A stretch of DNA of 64,000 bases from Bacillota bacterium. Its GTDB lineage: Bacteria > Bacillota > Clostridia > Christensenellales > SZUA-584. Positions 25,907-34,846 of this stretch are shown piece after piece (positions within the stretch are counted from its first letter, which is position 1; each line of letters begins with the position of its first letter). The notes under the pieces were generated by a model, which saw nothing but the letters and a program-made list of their open reading frames with translations, searched no databases and had not been told where the DNA came from. The position numbers and the translations under genes were made by a program. Location of the stretch: contig JAEWTW010000028.1 of assembly GCA_023397655.1 (NCBI GenBank), positions 79,548 through 143,547 on the forward strand, written 5' to 3'.

Positions 25907-27067
25907 TTACTCGAGGCCGCTGGTCGCATCCGGATAACCCTTGAAGAATTTAACGTTATCCAGATTGTAAGCTATGGAAGGTCCAAGTATGATCTGCTTG
26001 TCTTCCGTGATCTTGTGCTCTGCCGGATAGTTGACTTCGCCGATCTGCGAATTGCCGGAAAGCATGGACTTATAGGATGTCATGTCCTTCGTGACCGTGC
26101 CATTCAGCAGGTCAACAGCCACCTGAACCGCCAGATATCCAAGGTCATACGGCTGCCACAGAACAACTGTCGGCATCAGGCCGCTCTCCATCGCATCCAC
26201 CGAGGTGACCGGCACGCCAAGGGCGGCGATCGCGACGGAACCGACCGGGAGACCCAGGTCTTCACAGGCCTTTGTTGTGGCCGGAGTGGCCATGGACGAC
26301 AGCGCGAAGATGCCTTTCAGGCTGGGATTCTGCGTCAGCAGCGTGTTGACCGCTCTGTCCGCGTCAGCCTGGTTGTTACCGGCATACACGATTTCGTTGT
26401 TGAAGGTGATACCGGCATAATCGGTGTCCTTCTTGCTCTCATACTCCGCCTGAATCGCAGCGATCCAAGCGTTCTGGTTGCTGGCATTGGGGTCGGAAGA
26501 AACGACAGCTACCATACCGTCTTTAACGTTCTGCGCCATGCCCTGCATCATCGCAACGCCGATGTCAGAGTTCTCGGTCTGATTCACAAAGAAGTCGCGC
26601 GCTGTGGGATTCACGTCCGCATCCCAGGTGATCACGAGAATGCCCTGGTCCATCGCAGACCTTAACGTATCAGCGTAGCTTTCCGCATCAAGGGCGGAAA
26701 CCAGAATCGCATCGTAACCCTTGTCTATGAACGTCTGGATGTAAGCCTGCTGGTTGGCAGCACTTTCCTGTCCGCTCGGGTCACCCTGCCAGTCCAGCGT
26801 TACGCCAAGATCCGCAGCAGCTTTCTTCGCGCCGTTTTCGCAGGCGATAAAGTAGTCAACGCCTGTGAACTTGGGTATCATACCAATTTTGATTTCCTTG
26901 TCGGCAGCAGGCGCCTCTGCAGGCTCTTCTGCCGGCTGCTCCGCAGCGGGCTGTTCAGTCGCCGGCTGCTCTGCAGCGGGCTGTTCGGCAGCGGGCTGCT
27001 GTTGGCATCCAACAAATACTCCCGCTAAAAGTACCACTGCGATAAGAACTGCTAGTACCTTTTTCAC
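25907..27067 (-). CDS. Rhamnose-type ABC transporter substrate-binding lipoprotein
   Basis: A 386-aa periplasmic-binding-protein-family (PBP1 sugar) lipoprotein. The signal peptide ends in VFVGC with the lipidated Cys at 21, followed by a low-complexity linker of PAAEQ units up to about residue 56. The mature domain shows IGMIPKFTGVDYFIACENGAKKAA (in parts), DAILVSALDAESYAD, and NQTENSDIGVAMMQGMAQNV. It belongs with the two RbsC-like permeases and the RbsA-like ATPase upstream, a CUT2 importer. Rhamnose as ligand is inferred from the operon; autoinducer-type or other deoxysugars cannot be excluded. Confidence 0.9.
   Translation of the reverse strand: MKKVLAVLIAVVLLAGVFVGCQQQPAAEQPAAEQPATEQPAAEQPAEEPAEAPAADKEIKIGMIPKFTGVDYFIACENGAKKAAADLGVTLDWQGDPSGQESAANQQAYIQTFIDKGYDAILVSALDAESYADTLRSAMDQGILVITWDADVNPTARDFFVNQTENSDIGVAMMQGMAQNVKDGMVAVVSSDPNASNQNAWIAAIQAEYESKKDTDYAGITFNNEIVYAGNNQADADRAVNTLLTQNPSLKGIFALSSMATPATTKACEDLGLPVGSVAIAALGVPVTSVDAMESGLMPTVVLWQPYDLGYLAVQVAVDLLNGTVTKDMTSYKSMLSGNSQIGEVNYPAEHKITEDKQIILGPSIAYNLDNVKFFKGYPDATSGLE
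26936..26995 (-). repeat. 15-bp tandem repeat coding the lipoprotein linker
   Basis: Four copies of a five-residue unit (PA[A/T]EQ, residues 25-44) are encoded by near-identical 15-bp repeats. The copy number could vary by slippage and would only alter linker length between the lipid anchor and the binding domain. Confidence 0.7.
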
Positions 27068-27114
27068 TATTTTTTTCCTCCTATTATTGTTATTTCAGCT
27101 TTTGCTGAAAGCTA

Positions 27115-28092
27115 TTAAACTGATTTCTTTTGTTTGTTCTCCACCAGCGAGAACCCGATCAAACAGATGACCAATACGATTCCCAGTATGAAGCTGTACA
27201 CGTCTCCGCCAAAACCGATCAGCTGGAGCCCCTTTCTCAGTACGCCCAGTATCAGTACGCCCAGAAACGTGCCGGACATGTTGCCCACGCCGCCCATGAT
27301 GCTGGTGCCGCCCAGCACCACCGCAGTGATGGTCTGCAGGTTCAGGTTCGTGCCGATGTCCGGTTTGGCCGCCGGCAGATGCGACAGATATACCAGCGCG
27401 GCGATAGCGGAAACAAAGCCGGAGATCGAGTACAAAAAGAACTTAATTTTGGCTATCTTGACGCCGGAATACTTGACCGCTTCCTCGTTCAGCCCGATGC
27501 CCCGGATATACCTGCCCAGCGACGAACGGCCAAGGAACAACGCGAAACCGATGAACAGCACGATGAACAGCAGGAACTGATAAGGCACTACCCCGAAAAG
27601 CTTCTGCGTCTGCAAGAATGTAAACCCTTTGGGGAAATCTGAGTATATCTTAGTGCCGCATATGATCTTGGCAATGCCGAGGTACAGTGACATCGTGGCC
27701 AGCGTCGTAACCAGAGGCGCCACCTTCGTTCTGGATATGATCAGACCGTTCAGCGCACCACACAGTAAACCGGTCACCAGACCGCAGATAATCGCAAACA
27801 GAATGTTCTGCGTCAGATCATAGACCGCACCGGTGACAACCGCCGACAGCGCCATCGTGGTGCCCACCGACAGATCGATACCGCTAGTGATGATGATGAG
27901 CGTCATCGGCAGCGCCATCAGACCGATTTCCATGATGTTTTCGGTCAGCCCGAACAGCACTTTAGGCTTAAGTATTGTGTATTCTTCCATAATGCCGAAG
28001 AATGCGATCAGAGCAAGCAGCAGTATGAACAATGCCTTCTGATAAGTAAACGAATACCATTTCTTCTTATATGACTTGGCATCAGTTTTCAT
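27115..28092 (-). CDS. Sugar ABC transporter permease, RbsC-like (1)
   Basis: A 325-aa CUT2-type permease with about eight to ten hydrophobic segments. Family landmarks are TSGIDLSVGTTMALSAVV and the C-terminal GGTSIMGGVGNMSGTFLG. It should dimerise with the neighbouring permease to form the channel. Its ATG overlaps the stop of the upstream permease gene in TAATG, so expression is coupled. Confidence 0.92.
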   Translation of the reverse strand: MKTDAKSYKKKWYSFTYQKALFILLLALIAFFGIMEEYTILKPKVLFGLTENIMEIGLMALPMTLIIITSGIDLSVGTTMALSAVVTGAVYDLTQNILFAIICGLVTGLLCGALNGLIISRTKVAPLVTTLATMSLYLGIAKIICGTKIYSDFPKGFTFLQTQKLFGVVPYQFLLFIVLFIGFALFLGRSSLGRYIRGIGLNEEAVKYSGVKIAKIKFFLYSISGFVSAIAALVYLSHLPAAKPDIGTNLNLQTITAVVLGGTSIMGGVGNMSGTFLGVLILGVLRKGLQLIGFGGDVYSFILGIVLVICLIGFSLVENKQKKSV

Positions 28093-29111
28093 TATTTGTT
28101 ACCCCCCTCGCTCACTTCAGCGCATGCGCTGTCCTTATTCCTGCGGCGCAGGCTGCTGAAATTGACATACGTCAGCAGCACGGCGCCGATGATGATAATC
28201 CCCTGTACGGCGTAGCTGTAATAGTCCTGAAGTCCAAACAGTATCATCGCTCTCGTGATCATCGCCAGCAGTATGGCACCGTACGCCGTGCCGATCAGCT
28301 TACCCTTGCCGCCTGCAATACTGGTGCCGCCCACAACCGTTGCGGTGATGAACATCATTTCCATGCCGTATGTGGAATTCGCCTGAACGATATTCTTCGT
28401 TGTGTAAAAGAATATGGAGGTGATGCCGATCAGTACGCCTTCCAGCAGAAACGTCTTCATCACAACGCTGCTGGGGTTCACACCCACGAGCACCGATGCT
28501 TTTGAGTTGCCGCCCACCGCGTATATTTTTTTGATGAATCGTGAGTACTTCATGATGAACATCATCAGCACAAAGATCGCGAGGCTCAGCACAAAAGTCA
28601 GCGGCAAAAATCCGAAGAACACCTCCGACCCTAGGCCGGTAAAGTTGCTTTGCAGGCCTTCCACCCAGCCGCCGCTTGGCAGCAGTATGAATATGCCAAG
28701 GTGCACATTGACCATGGCCAGCGTCGCCACCAGCGAGGGCACCTTAAATTTCGTGACAATGATACCGTTGAATCCGGCAAATATCACACCGACAGCGATT
28801 GCAACAGGAATGTAGACGTAGAACGGCATGCCCATCTTGGCGAAGTACGCCGCCGCATATCCGCACATACCGACGAGCGTACCCGCTGAAATGTCGATGT
28901 TGCCGGTAATGATGATCAGCGTCAGTGCCGTAGATGCCATCAGCAGATAGGCAACTTCCTTCAGAAAGGACGTGATACCGGCTGCAGATTTGAAGTTGGT
29001 GAATATAAACAGTATAAAGAAGAATACCAGTACAACCAATCCCAGAGCGTTTTCTCTCGTGAATATCTTCTTTGAAATGTTGTTTTTGACTGACTGCTCT
29101 GTGTTATTCAT
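28092..29111 (-). CDS. Sugar ABC transporter permease, RbsC-like (2)
   Basis: A 339-aa permease of the same CUT2 family as the downstream gene. It has ITGNIDISAGTLVGMCGY, the same position as the first permease's SGIDLSVG motif, and VVGGTSIAGGKGKLIGTAYG near the C-terminus. Two distinct permease subunits are typical of rhamnose (RhaP/RhaQ) and autoinducer-2 importers, in contrast to the single RbsC of ribose systems. The basic C-terminal tail (SLRRRNKD) should be cytoplasmic. Confidence 0.92.
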   Translation of the reverse strand: MNNTEQSVKNNISKKIFTRENALGLVVLVFFFILFIFTNFKSAAGITSFLKEVAYLLMASTALTLIIITGNIDISAGTLVGMCGYAAAYFAKMGMPFYVYIPVAIAVGVIFAGFNGIIVTKFKVPSLVATLAMVNVHLGIFILLPSGGWVEGLQSNFTGLGSEVFFGFLPLTFVLSLAIFVLMMFIMKYSRFIKKIYAVGGNSKASVLVGVNPSSVVMKTFLLEGVLIGITSIFFYTTKNIVQANSTYGMEMMFITATVVGGTSIAGGKGKLIGTAYGAILLAMITRAMILFGLQDYYSYAVQGIIIIGAVLLTYVNFSSLRRRNKDSACAEVSEGGNK

Positions 29112-29136
29112 TTTGATCTCCTTTCACGCGTCATTG

Positions 29137-30627
29137 TTAAAGCGCCAGTTTCAGTATTCGTTCCTGCGAGATTTCTCGTTTATCCAGCTCTCCCACGATT
29201 TGTCCCGTCTTGGTCACGTATACCCTGTCACTCATACCTATAATTTCCGGAAGATCACTGGAGATCATAATGATCGACAATCCTTCCGCAGCCAGTCCGC
29301 TCATAATCCTGTGTATCTCCGATTTGGAACCGACGTCTACACCTCTCGTGGGCTCATCCAGTATCAGCACCTTGGGCAGGTTGGCCAGCGCCTTGGCAAC
29401 AGACACCTTCTGTTGATTGCCGCCGGATAGGTTGTCAATGATAAAATCTGCGTGCGGCGCTTTGATGGACAGCTTTTCCATGTATTCGTCCGCCAAATCG
29501 TTCTCTTTGTTTCTGTCAATGAAGCTGAGCTTGGACATCAGCTTTAGTATCGGCATCGATATGTTCTCCTTGATGCTCATGTCGATGACGAGACCCTTTT
29601 CCTTCCGGTCCTCAGAAACATACACAATGCCTTTTTCCAGCGCCTCGGTGTAGTTTTTCAGACGGATGGGCTGCCCTTCGTACAGCACCTCGCCGCTGTC
29701 TATCTTTGTGAAGCCGACCAGCGCGTGCGCCAGTTCCGTCCGGCCCGAGCCTGCCAAGCCGGCGATGCCGATGATCTCCCCCTTGTTCAGCGTCAAAGAC
29801 ATGTTGTCGATCACGCCGGTCTGGGAAATGTTCCTGACCTCCAGTACCGGCCCGCCGATCTCCACGTCCACCTTGGGATACAGGTTATCCAGCGTCCGGC
29901 CCACCATCCACGATATCAGCTGCGATGTCTCCACATCCGTTGTTTTGGCCGTCTGAACGTACTCGCCGTCTCGAATGACCGTGACGCGGTCCGCAATTTC
30001 AAAAACTTCTTCCAACCGGTGGCTGATGTACAGCATGGAAACATTTTCGCTCTTTAAACGGTTGATGATGGAGAACAGCGCCTTTACCTCTTTGTTGGTC
30101 AGCGCCGCCGTCGGTTCATCCAGTATGAGTATGTCCGCGTCATACGTCAGCGCCTTGGCGATCTCTACCATTTGCTTGGACGCCACGCCCAGATCCTTGA
30201 CATAAGCGTCGAGATCAACGTCCATGCCCAGCTTTTTAAATGTTTCCTTGGCCCTTTTACGCATCGATTTGTAGTCTATGTAATGGATAAAACCAAACAA
30301 TTTCTTGGTGGTCTCATGCCCGAGAAACATATTCTCAAGCACTGTCATTTCCGTAAACAGGCTGGTTTCCTGATAGATGATAGCGATACCCTTCGCATAC
30401 GCTTCATTGGGATCTTTCATCTTCGTGACTTCCCCGCGCAGCACGATGTCACCCTCATCCTGATGATAAACGCCGGTGATGATCTTCATCATCGTGGATT
30501 TGCCCGCGCCGTTTTCACCCACGACAGCATGAACTTCCCCCTCCTGCAGCTTCAATTGCATATTGCTCAGTGCTTTAACGCCGGGGAATGTTTTTGATAT
30601 GTTTCTAAGCTCCATTATTTCGCTCAT
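29137..30627 (-). CDS. Sugar ABC transporter ATP-binding protein, RbsA/RhaT-like double ATPase
   Basis: A 496-aa protein with two fused ABC domains. The first has Walker A GENGAGKSTMMK, ASKQMVEIAKAL in place of the signature and Walker B ILILDEPTAAL. The second has a GLAGSGRTEL variant Walker A, the signature NLSGGNQQKVSVAKAL and Walker B VLILDEPTRGVD. Degenerate second Walker A is normal for CUT2 ATPases. The ATG has GAGGTG seven bases ahead; the six-codon longer reading from a GTG at 30645 is less likely. It energises the two permeases downstream. Confidence 0.93.
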   Translation of the reverse strand: MSEIMELRNISKTFPGVKALSNMQLKLQEGEVHAVVGENGAGKSTMMKIITGVYHQDEGDIVLRGEVTKMKDPNEAYAKGIAIIYQETSLFTEMTVLENMFLGHETTKKLFGFIHYIDYKSMRKRAKETFKKLGMDVDLDAYVKDLGVASKQMVEIAKALTYDADILILDEPTAALTNKEVKALFSIINRLKSENVSMLYISHRLEEVFEIADRVTVIRDGEYVQTAKTTDVETSQLISWMVGRTLDNLYPKVDVEIGGPVLEVRNISQTGVIDNMSLTLNKGEIIGIAGLAGSGRTELAHALVGFTKIDSGEVLYEGQPIRLKNYTEALEKGIVYVSEDRKEKGLVIDMSIKENISMPILKLMSKLSFIDRNKENDLADEYMEKLSIKAPHADFIIDNLSGGNQQKVSVAKALANLPKVLILDEPTRGVDVGSKSEIHRIMSGLAAEGLSIIMISSDLPEIIGMSDRVYVTKTGQIVGELDKREISQERILKLAL

Positions 30628-30662
30628 ATTCTCACACCTCTCCACACAAATCTCTTCTGGCC

Positions 30663-31742
30663 TCAGTAGGTTCCATATTCAGCGACGGCTTCATACATGG
30701 CAAATATATTCTCGACGGGCGTATCCGGCTGAATATTGTGCGCCGGGGCCAGAATGTATCCGCCGCCTGCTCCCGCCTGACTGATTCTCAGTTTGACCTC
30801 GTTTTTCACATCCTCCGTGGTGCCGTTCGGCAGAACGCCCTGCACATCCACGCCGCCAAAGAACGCAATGTATTTGCCATATTCCTTCTTCAGCGCACCC
30901 AAGTCCATACCCGTGGCCAGCGGCTGAATGGGATTCAGTACGTCGATGCCGGCGTCGATCAGATCCGGGATAACGGCGGTAATCGCCCCGCATGAATGGT
31001 AAGCAACGGTGACATCGCTGTTCTTTGCCTTGATAGCATCCACGATATTTTTCAGTCTTGGTTTGAAATACTCTCTGTAGATCTCCGGGCTCATCATCAT
31101 ATTGTTCTGGGTGCCGACATCGTCTCCCAGCCAGATCATGTCGCAGCCCAAATCGACGAGCTTCTCAGCGATACTTTTATGGAAATTCATGCATTTATCC
31201 AGCAGCGCCTCAATGTAAGCTTCGCCCATGAATAGGCCGCACAGAAAGTCCTCCAGACCCATCAGGTTCCAGGCCAGCTCAAATACGGTCGCTTCCAGAT
31301 CTCCGACGATTGCGAAATCCCTGCCGTATTTTTTGATGTTCTCCTGCGCCAGTTTAAACCGCTGCGGCGCCAGCGGGTCCGGAAAACGATAGTTTTCGAT
31401 GTCCTTTACATCCGCTGTGTTGGCCAGCGGCCGCGTCACCGCTTCAGAATATAATCCGACCGTTTTGTACTCAATGCCAAACTCATCCACCACCAGCCCA
31501 TTATCCAGCGTCTTCGTGGGCGTTTCCCTCAGTGCACCGACACCCACAGCATCATTGCCCAGCCGGTTCAATATCTCCACATGAGATATACGGGTCGACA
31601 AAAATGAATCCTCAGCTTCAAACGGAAGGTCGAACAGTTTGCCCAGATTCTCGGCGATCTGCGGCGTCAGGTTTGCAAACACGGGCACTCTGTCGGGCTG
31701 GCCGTTCTTCATCGCAGTAATGAATCTTTCTTTTCTCGTCAT
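30663..31742 (-). CDS. URO-D-superfamily protein in the rhamnose operon (copy 2)
   Basis: A 359-aa protein of the uroporphyrinogen decarboxylase superfamily, paralogous to the gene at 24456-25475. Shared landmarks are the N-terminal TRKERFITAMKNGQPDRVP, VGDLEATVFELAWNLMGLED, DMIWLGDDVGTQNNMMMSPE, VAYHSCGAI (His249, Cys251) and GGYILAPAHNI (His335). As in copy 1, His-x-Cys is kept and the third zinc-type Cys of MtaA enzymes is a His. It is the first gene behind the LacI-operator promoter and ahead of the importer genes. The two copies differ in the N-terminal third, so they may act on different partners or form a heteromer. Function unknown. Confidence 0.8.
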   Translation of the reverse strand: MTRKERFITAMKNGQPDRVPVFANLTPQIAENLGKLFDLPFEAEDSFLSTRISHVEILNRLGNDAVGVGALRETPTKTLDNGLVVDEFGIEYKTVGLYSEAVTRPLANTADVKDIENYRFPDPLAPQRFKLAQENIKKYGRDFAIVGDLEATVFELAWNLMGLEDFLCGLFMGEAYIEALLDKCMNFHKSIAEKLVDLGCDMIWLGDDVGTQNNMMMSPEIYREYFKPRLKNIVDAIKAKNSDVTVAYHSCGAITAVIPDLIDAGIDVLNPIQPLATGMDLGALKKEYGKYIAFFGGVDVQGVLPNGTTEDVKNEVKLRISQAGAGGGYILAPAHNIQPDTPVENIFAMYEAVAEYGTY

Positions 31743-31759
31743 GATACATATCTCCCAAA

Positions 31760-31773
31760 TGTTATCGCTATCA
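31760..31773 (-). promoter_or_regulatory. LacI-type operator upstream of the rhamnose operon
   Basis: The minus strand reads TGATAGCGATAACA, a near-palindrome centred on CG, 18 bases before the first structural gene. An identical copy lies upstream of the lacI-type gene (32924-32937). An ATATAGCTATAT palindrome at 31781-31792 is adjacent. The upstream 77-bp gap presumably holds the operon promoter. Confidence 0.7.
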
Positions 31774-31819
31774 TTTTTTGATATAGCTATATTTCTTTAA
31801 ACAAAAGCGTTTTTCCGTA

Positions 31820-32902
31820 TTAAGCTAATTTTTGTGTTGATTGCCGTACTACCAGTTCGGAGTTAATATACATTGTGCTGTTTTTCTCATCATTTTCAAT
31901 GAGATTGATGAGCTTTTCTGCTGCCTTATACCCAATTTCATACCGGGGCTGCTTCACGGTTGTCAGCTGCGGATACAGGCTTTCTCCAATATCCAGCCCG
32001 TCCTGACCGATCACGGAGAGGTCTTCAGGCACTCTCAGGCCGCATTCGATCGCCCCGTTTATCACACCGATCGCCATCTGATCATTCTGGGCGTAGATCG
32101 CCGTCGGCCGGTCCTCAATGTCCATAAACCGCATCATGCCTTCCCGGCCGCCAATCATCTTCATGATCGCTTCCTTGCCGCTCATGATGCCTCTGTTGGC
32201 ACCGCCTTCCGCCTCCATCATATACTTTTGGTTCACATCAAGGCCGTAATCCTTCATGGCCTTCAGATAGCCCTCCAGACGATGATTCCATATGGAAAAC
32301 TGGAAGGTATGGTCATATGCCAGATCCTTTTTCTTCTCGTCAAACGCCAGGCCGCCATGGACTATCCCAATATTTTTGTGCCCCATATCGATCAGATGTT
32401 TTGTAGCAATATATGCGCCTTCCTTCTGATCAAGAAGCATATTCGTAACGTTGACCAGCGGCTTTTCATTATCGATATAGATGGATTTTATGCCTGCGTT
32501 GTCAAGATCCATCGCCTGACGCACCGTAATATTCAGATGGTGGAATATAATGCCGTCCACCATCTTGTCCTTGAGTATTTCGATGTATTCCTCTTCCTTA
32601 TGCTTGGCGTTGGCATTACACAGGATAACGTTGTATCCTTTGACATAGCATGCGTCCTCCACCCCCTGCACCACAGTGGGGTGGTAAGGGTTCGATATGC
32701 TTGCGATAACATGGGCGATGGTTCGGGAACGCTTTGTGACCAGACCTCTGGCCATCAGGTTGGGCCTGTAGTTCAGCTCTTTGATGATATCAAGAACACG
32801 TGTCCTCGTATCTTCCCTGACCTGCTCAGGACAGTTGATGACCCTGGACACCGTCATCCTTGATACGCCAGCTCTGTATGCAACTTCATCCATTGTCACC
32901 AT
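31820..32902 (-). CDS. LacI-family transcriptional regulator of the rhamnose operon
   Basis: A 360-aa protein with an N-terminal LacI helix-turn-helix (MDEVAYRAGVSRMTVSRVIN), the hinge helix region LNYRPNLMARGLVTKRS and a periplasmic-binding-like effector domain (ending IGQDGLDIGESLYPQLTTV). GAGGCG lies eight bases before the ATG. Identical near-palindromes precede both this gene and the operon, so it probably represses itself and the rhamnose genes and is released by rhamnose or a pathway intermediate. Confidence 0.92.
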   Translation of the reverse strand: MVTMDEVAYRAGVSRMTVSRVINCPEQVREDTRTRVLDIIKELNYRPNLMARGLVTKRSRTIAHVIASISNPYHPTVVQGVEDACYVKGYNVILCNANAKHKEEEYIEILKDKMVDGIIFHHLNITVRQAMDLDNAGIKSIYIDNEKPLVNVTNMLLDQKEGAYIATKHLIDMGHKNIGIVHGGLAFDEKKKDLAYDHTFQFSIWNHRLEGYLKAMKDYGLDVNQKYMMEAEGGANRGIMSGKEAIMKMIGGREGMMRFMDIEDRPTAIYAQNDQMAIGVINGAIECGLRVPEDLSVIGQDGLDIGESLYPQLTTVKQPRYEIGYKAAEKLINLIENDEKNSTMYINSELVVRQSTQKLA

Positions 32903-32923
32903 GTCAGGTTCGCCTCAGTTCAA

Positions 32924-33030
32924 TGTTATCGCTATCAATTTTCGGCACCATTTAACGAAGCAATTGCCGATTTATCAGTTTTTTTATAAAATAATAGCTT
33001 AATCTAGGAATATTTATGATATCGCTCACA
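32924..33030 (-). promoter_or_regulatory. Two LacI-type operators upstream of the regulator gene
   Basis: TGATAGCGATAACA lies on the minus strand at 32924-32937, identical to the operon copy. A degenerate copy (TGTGAGCGATATCA on the minus strand) lies at 33017-33030, 93 bases away by start. The spacing of about nine helical turns would allow looping; autoregulation is inferred. Confidence 0.6.
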
Positions 33031-33098
33031 TTTTGATATGTATTTATTTCGACACTATTTTAAATTTCCCTGCCTGCAGAGAATAAATTTTTTAATTT

Positions 33099-33764
33099 TT
33101 ATTTGATTGCTGCCCTCAGCTGTTCCGCAGCCTCCCGAATGCTGAGTCCCTTCATGAACAAACCCGATGTACCCGCTATAAAAATATCCGCTCCTGCGTC
33201 CCGCATAATCCGCGCATTTTCAAAGCTGACGTTTCCGTCCACCTGTATTTTAATATCGGGCCGGCAGCTTTTGATCAGATACTCCTTGACTCTGGTGATT
33301 TTATCTATGGTCTGTTTGACGAGCTTCTGACCTGCAAAGCCAGGGTTCACCGTCATGATCAGCACAAAATCGATGTCGTCCAGCACTTCCTCCAGCACAC
33401 AGATCGGCGTTCCCGGATTCAGCGCAACACCGGGGTGTGCTCCGGCTTCCTTGATGTTGGCCAGCACCCGCTGCAAGTGGCAGGCCGCCTCATAGTGGAC
33501 GGACACGTAGTCCCCGGCGCATATGTCAAAATACCTCAGCTTGTCTTCCGGCCGTTCCACCATCAGATGGATATCATAGGTTATATCGGTGTGCGCTCTG
33601 AGGCTGTTCAAAAAGCATGGCCCCAGAGCATAATTCGGTACAAAAACCCCATCCATCACATCGTAATGCAAATATTCAATACCAGCCTGCTTTAACGCGG
33701 CCAGATCGCCGCGAATATCCAGAAAGTTCGCGCACATCATCGACGCGGAAATCTGACCACCCAT
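33099..33764 (-). CDS. Ribulose-phosphate 3-epimerase-family protein
   Basis: A 221-aa TIM-barrel of the Rpe/AlsE family: ISASMMCANFLDI at strand 1, HYDVMDGVFVPNYALG with metal-binding His and Asp, YDIHLMVERPE, ALNPGTPI, MTVNPGFAGQKL, IQVDGNVSF and a phosphate loop GTSGLFMKG. Rpe has a conserved Ser in the first strand and this is kept. It is the last gene of the operon with two dehydrogenases. A hexulose-6-phosphate epimerase such as AlsE is as likely as Rpe, because housekeeping rpe usually sits elsewhere. Confidence 0.88.
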   Translation of the reverse strand: MGGQISASMMCANFLDIRGDLAALKQAGIEYLHYDVMDGVFVPNYALGPCFLNSLRAHTDITYDIHLMVERPEDKLRYFDICAGDYVSVHYEAACHLQRVLANIKEAGAHPGVALNPGTPICVLEEVLDDIDFVLIMTVNPGFAGQKLVKQTIDKITRVKEYLIKSCRPDIKIQVDGNVSFENARIMRDAGADIFIAGTSGLFMKGLSIREAAEQLRAAIK

Positions 33765-33786
33765 TATGACTCCTCCTGTCAGTTTG

Positions 33787-34827
33787 TTAAGGCTTGACGA
33801 TAATTCTCATACCGCTGTGGCTCTCAGCCGCCTCAAACGCCTTAACGATGTCCTCCAGAGCATAGGAATCCGATATAAACGGCTTAACGTCAATTGTTCC
33901 GGACGCAATCAGCTCAATCGCATGAAGATGGTGAATCGGCATCGCCCCATGCGCGCCCGTGATAAACAGCTCCTTGTAATGGATGATGTTTGTATCCAGC
34001 AGCACCTGAGATTTGTCCTTGGGCAGTCCGCCGAAGAAATTGATTCTGGCGCGGTTCTTGGCCATCACGATCGCATCCTGCTGCGCCGCGGGGGACGGGC
34101 ATGCGGTAAATATCACGTCCGCACCCAGGCCGCCCGTTTCCTCGAGCACCCGCTTCACTGCGTCCTCTTCGCTCGAGCATACAAACACATCGGCGTTTAC
34201 CGTCTTCATCGCCATTTCAAGCCGTGCTCTTGAGCGCTGAACAAGGATGACCTTGCTGGCGCCCATCTTTTTGGCAACTTCCACAATCATGCATCCGATA
34301 GGGCCTGCGCCGATGATGACGACAACATCGCCCATTTTTACCGGCGAAAGTTCCAGCGCGTTGAGCACGCATCCCAATGGCTCGGCCAGCGCCGCTTGTT
34401 CATAGCTGATATGATCGGGTATTTTATGCACCGGGCCGTAATTGACCACAATACGGTTCAACGGCAGATATTCCGCAAAACCGCCCTGGAACTGGTAACC
34501 CATGGCATAATTGATCTGGCAGTTGTTTCCGATTCCCGCTTCGCAGAAAACGCACTCGCCGCAGGGAACATCCGCACCAATCGCCACCCTGTCACCGACG
34601 GCAAACCGACTGACATTTTTGCCGACCTCCACCACATCGCCGGATATCTCGTGTCCTATGATCGCCGGATAGTTCACCCGGCTGTTGCCCGAATGGTATA
34701 TGCGGATGTCCGACCCGCAGATGGCACAGGCTTTCACCTTCACCAACACACCGTTATCGTCAATGGCCGGTTTTTCGACCTCTTTCACCGACATCATATT
34801 AAGCCCTTCCACTACAGCTGCTCTCAT
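33787..34827 (-). CDS. Zinc-dependent medium-chain dehydrogenase (sorbitol-DH-like)
   Basis: A 346-aa MDR-family oxidoreductase. Catalytic zinc segments ICGSDIRIYH and GHEISGDVVEVG, the structural-zinc loop CGECVFCEAGIGNNC and the Rossmann motif VVIIGAGPIGCM are present. It should oxidise or reduce a polyol or sugar with NAD(H). It lies 19 bases downstream of a second MDR enzyme, and both follow the TIM-barrel isomerase. Two such enzymes in one operon could carry out oxidation and reduction at different carbons, that is, a redox epimerisation; this is inference. Confidence 0.9.
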   Translation of the reverse strand: MRAAVVEGLNMMSVKEVEKPAIDDNGVLVKVKACAICGSDIRIYHSGNSRVNYPAIIGHEISGDVVEVGKNVSRFAVGDRVAIGADVPCGECVFCEAGIGNNCQINYAMGYQFQGGFAEYLPLNRIVVNYGPVHKIPDHISYEQAALAEPLGCVLNALELSPVKMGDVVVIIGAGPIGCMIVEVAKKMGASKVILVQRSRARLEMAMKTVNADVFVCSSEEDAVKRVLEETGGLGADVIFTACPSPAAQQDAIVMAKNRARINFFGGLPKDKSQVLLDTNIIHYKELFITGAHGAMPIHHLHAIELIASGTIDVKPFISDSYALEDIVKAFEAAESHSGMRIIVKP

Positions 34828-34846
34828 GGCATAATCTCCTCTCGTG

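Noticed and set aside
26936..26995. Tandem repeats as a possible CRISPR or mobile sequence
   Set aside because: They are in frame and code for a low-complexity lipoprotein linker.
18827..31742. HemE (haem synthesis) identity for the three URO-D-superfamily genes
   Set aside because: They lie in B12-riboswitch and rhamnose contexts without other haem genes and have HxC/Cys-type sites of the methyltransferase branch.
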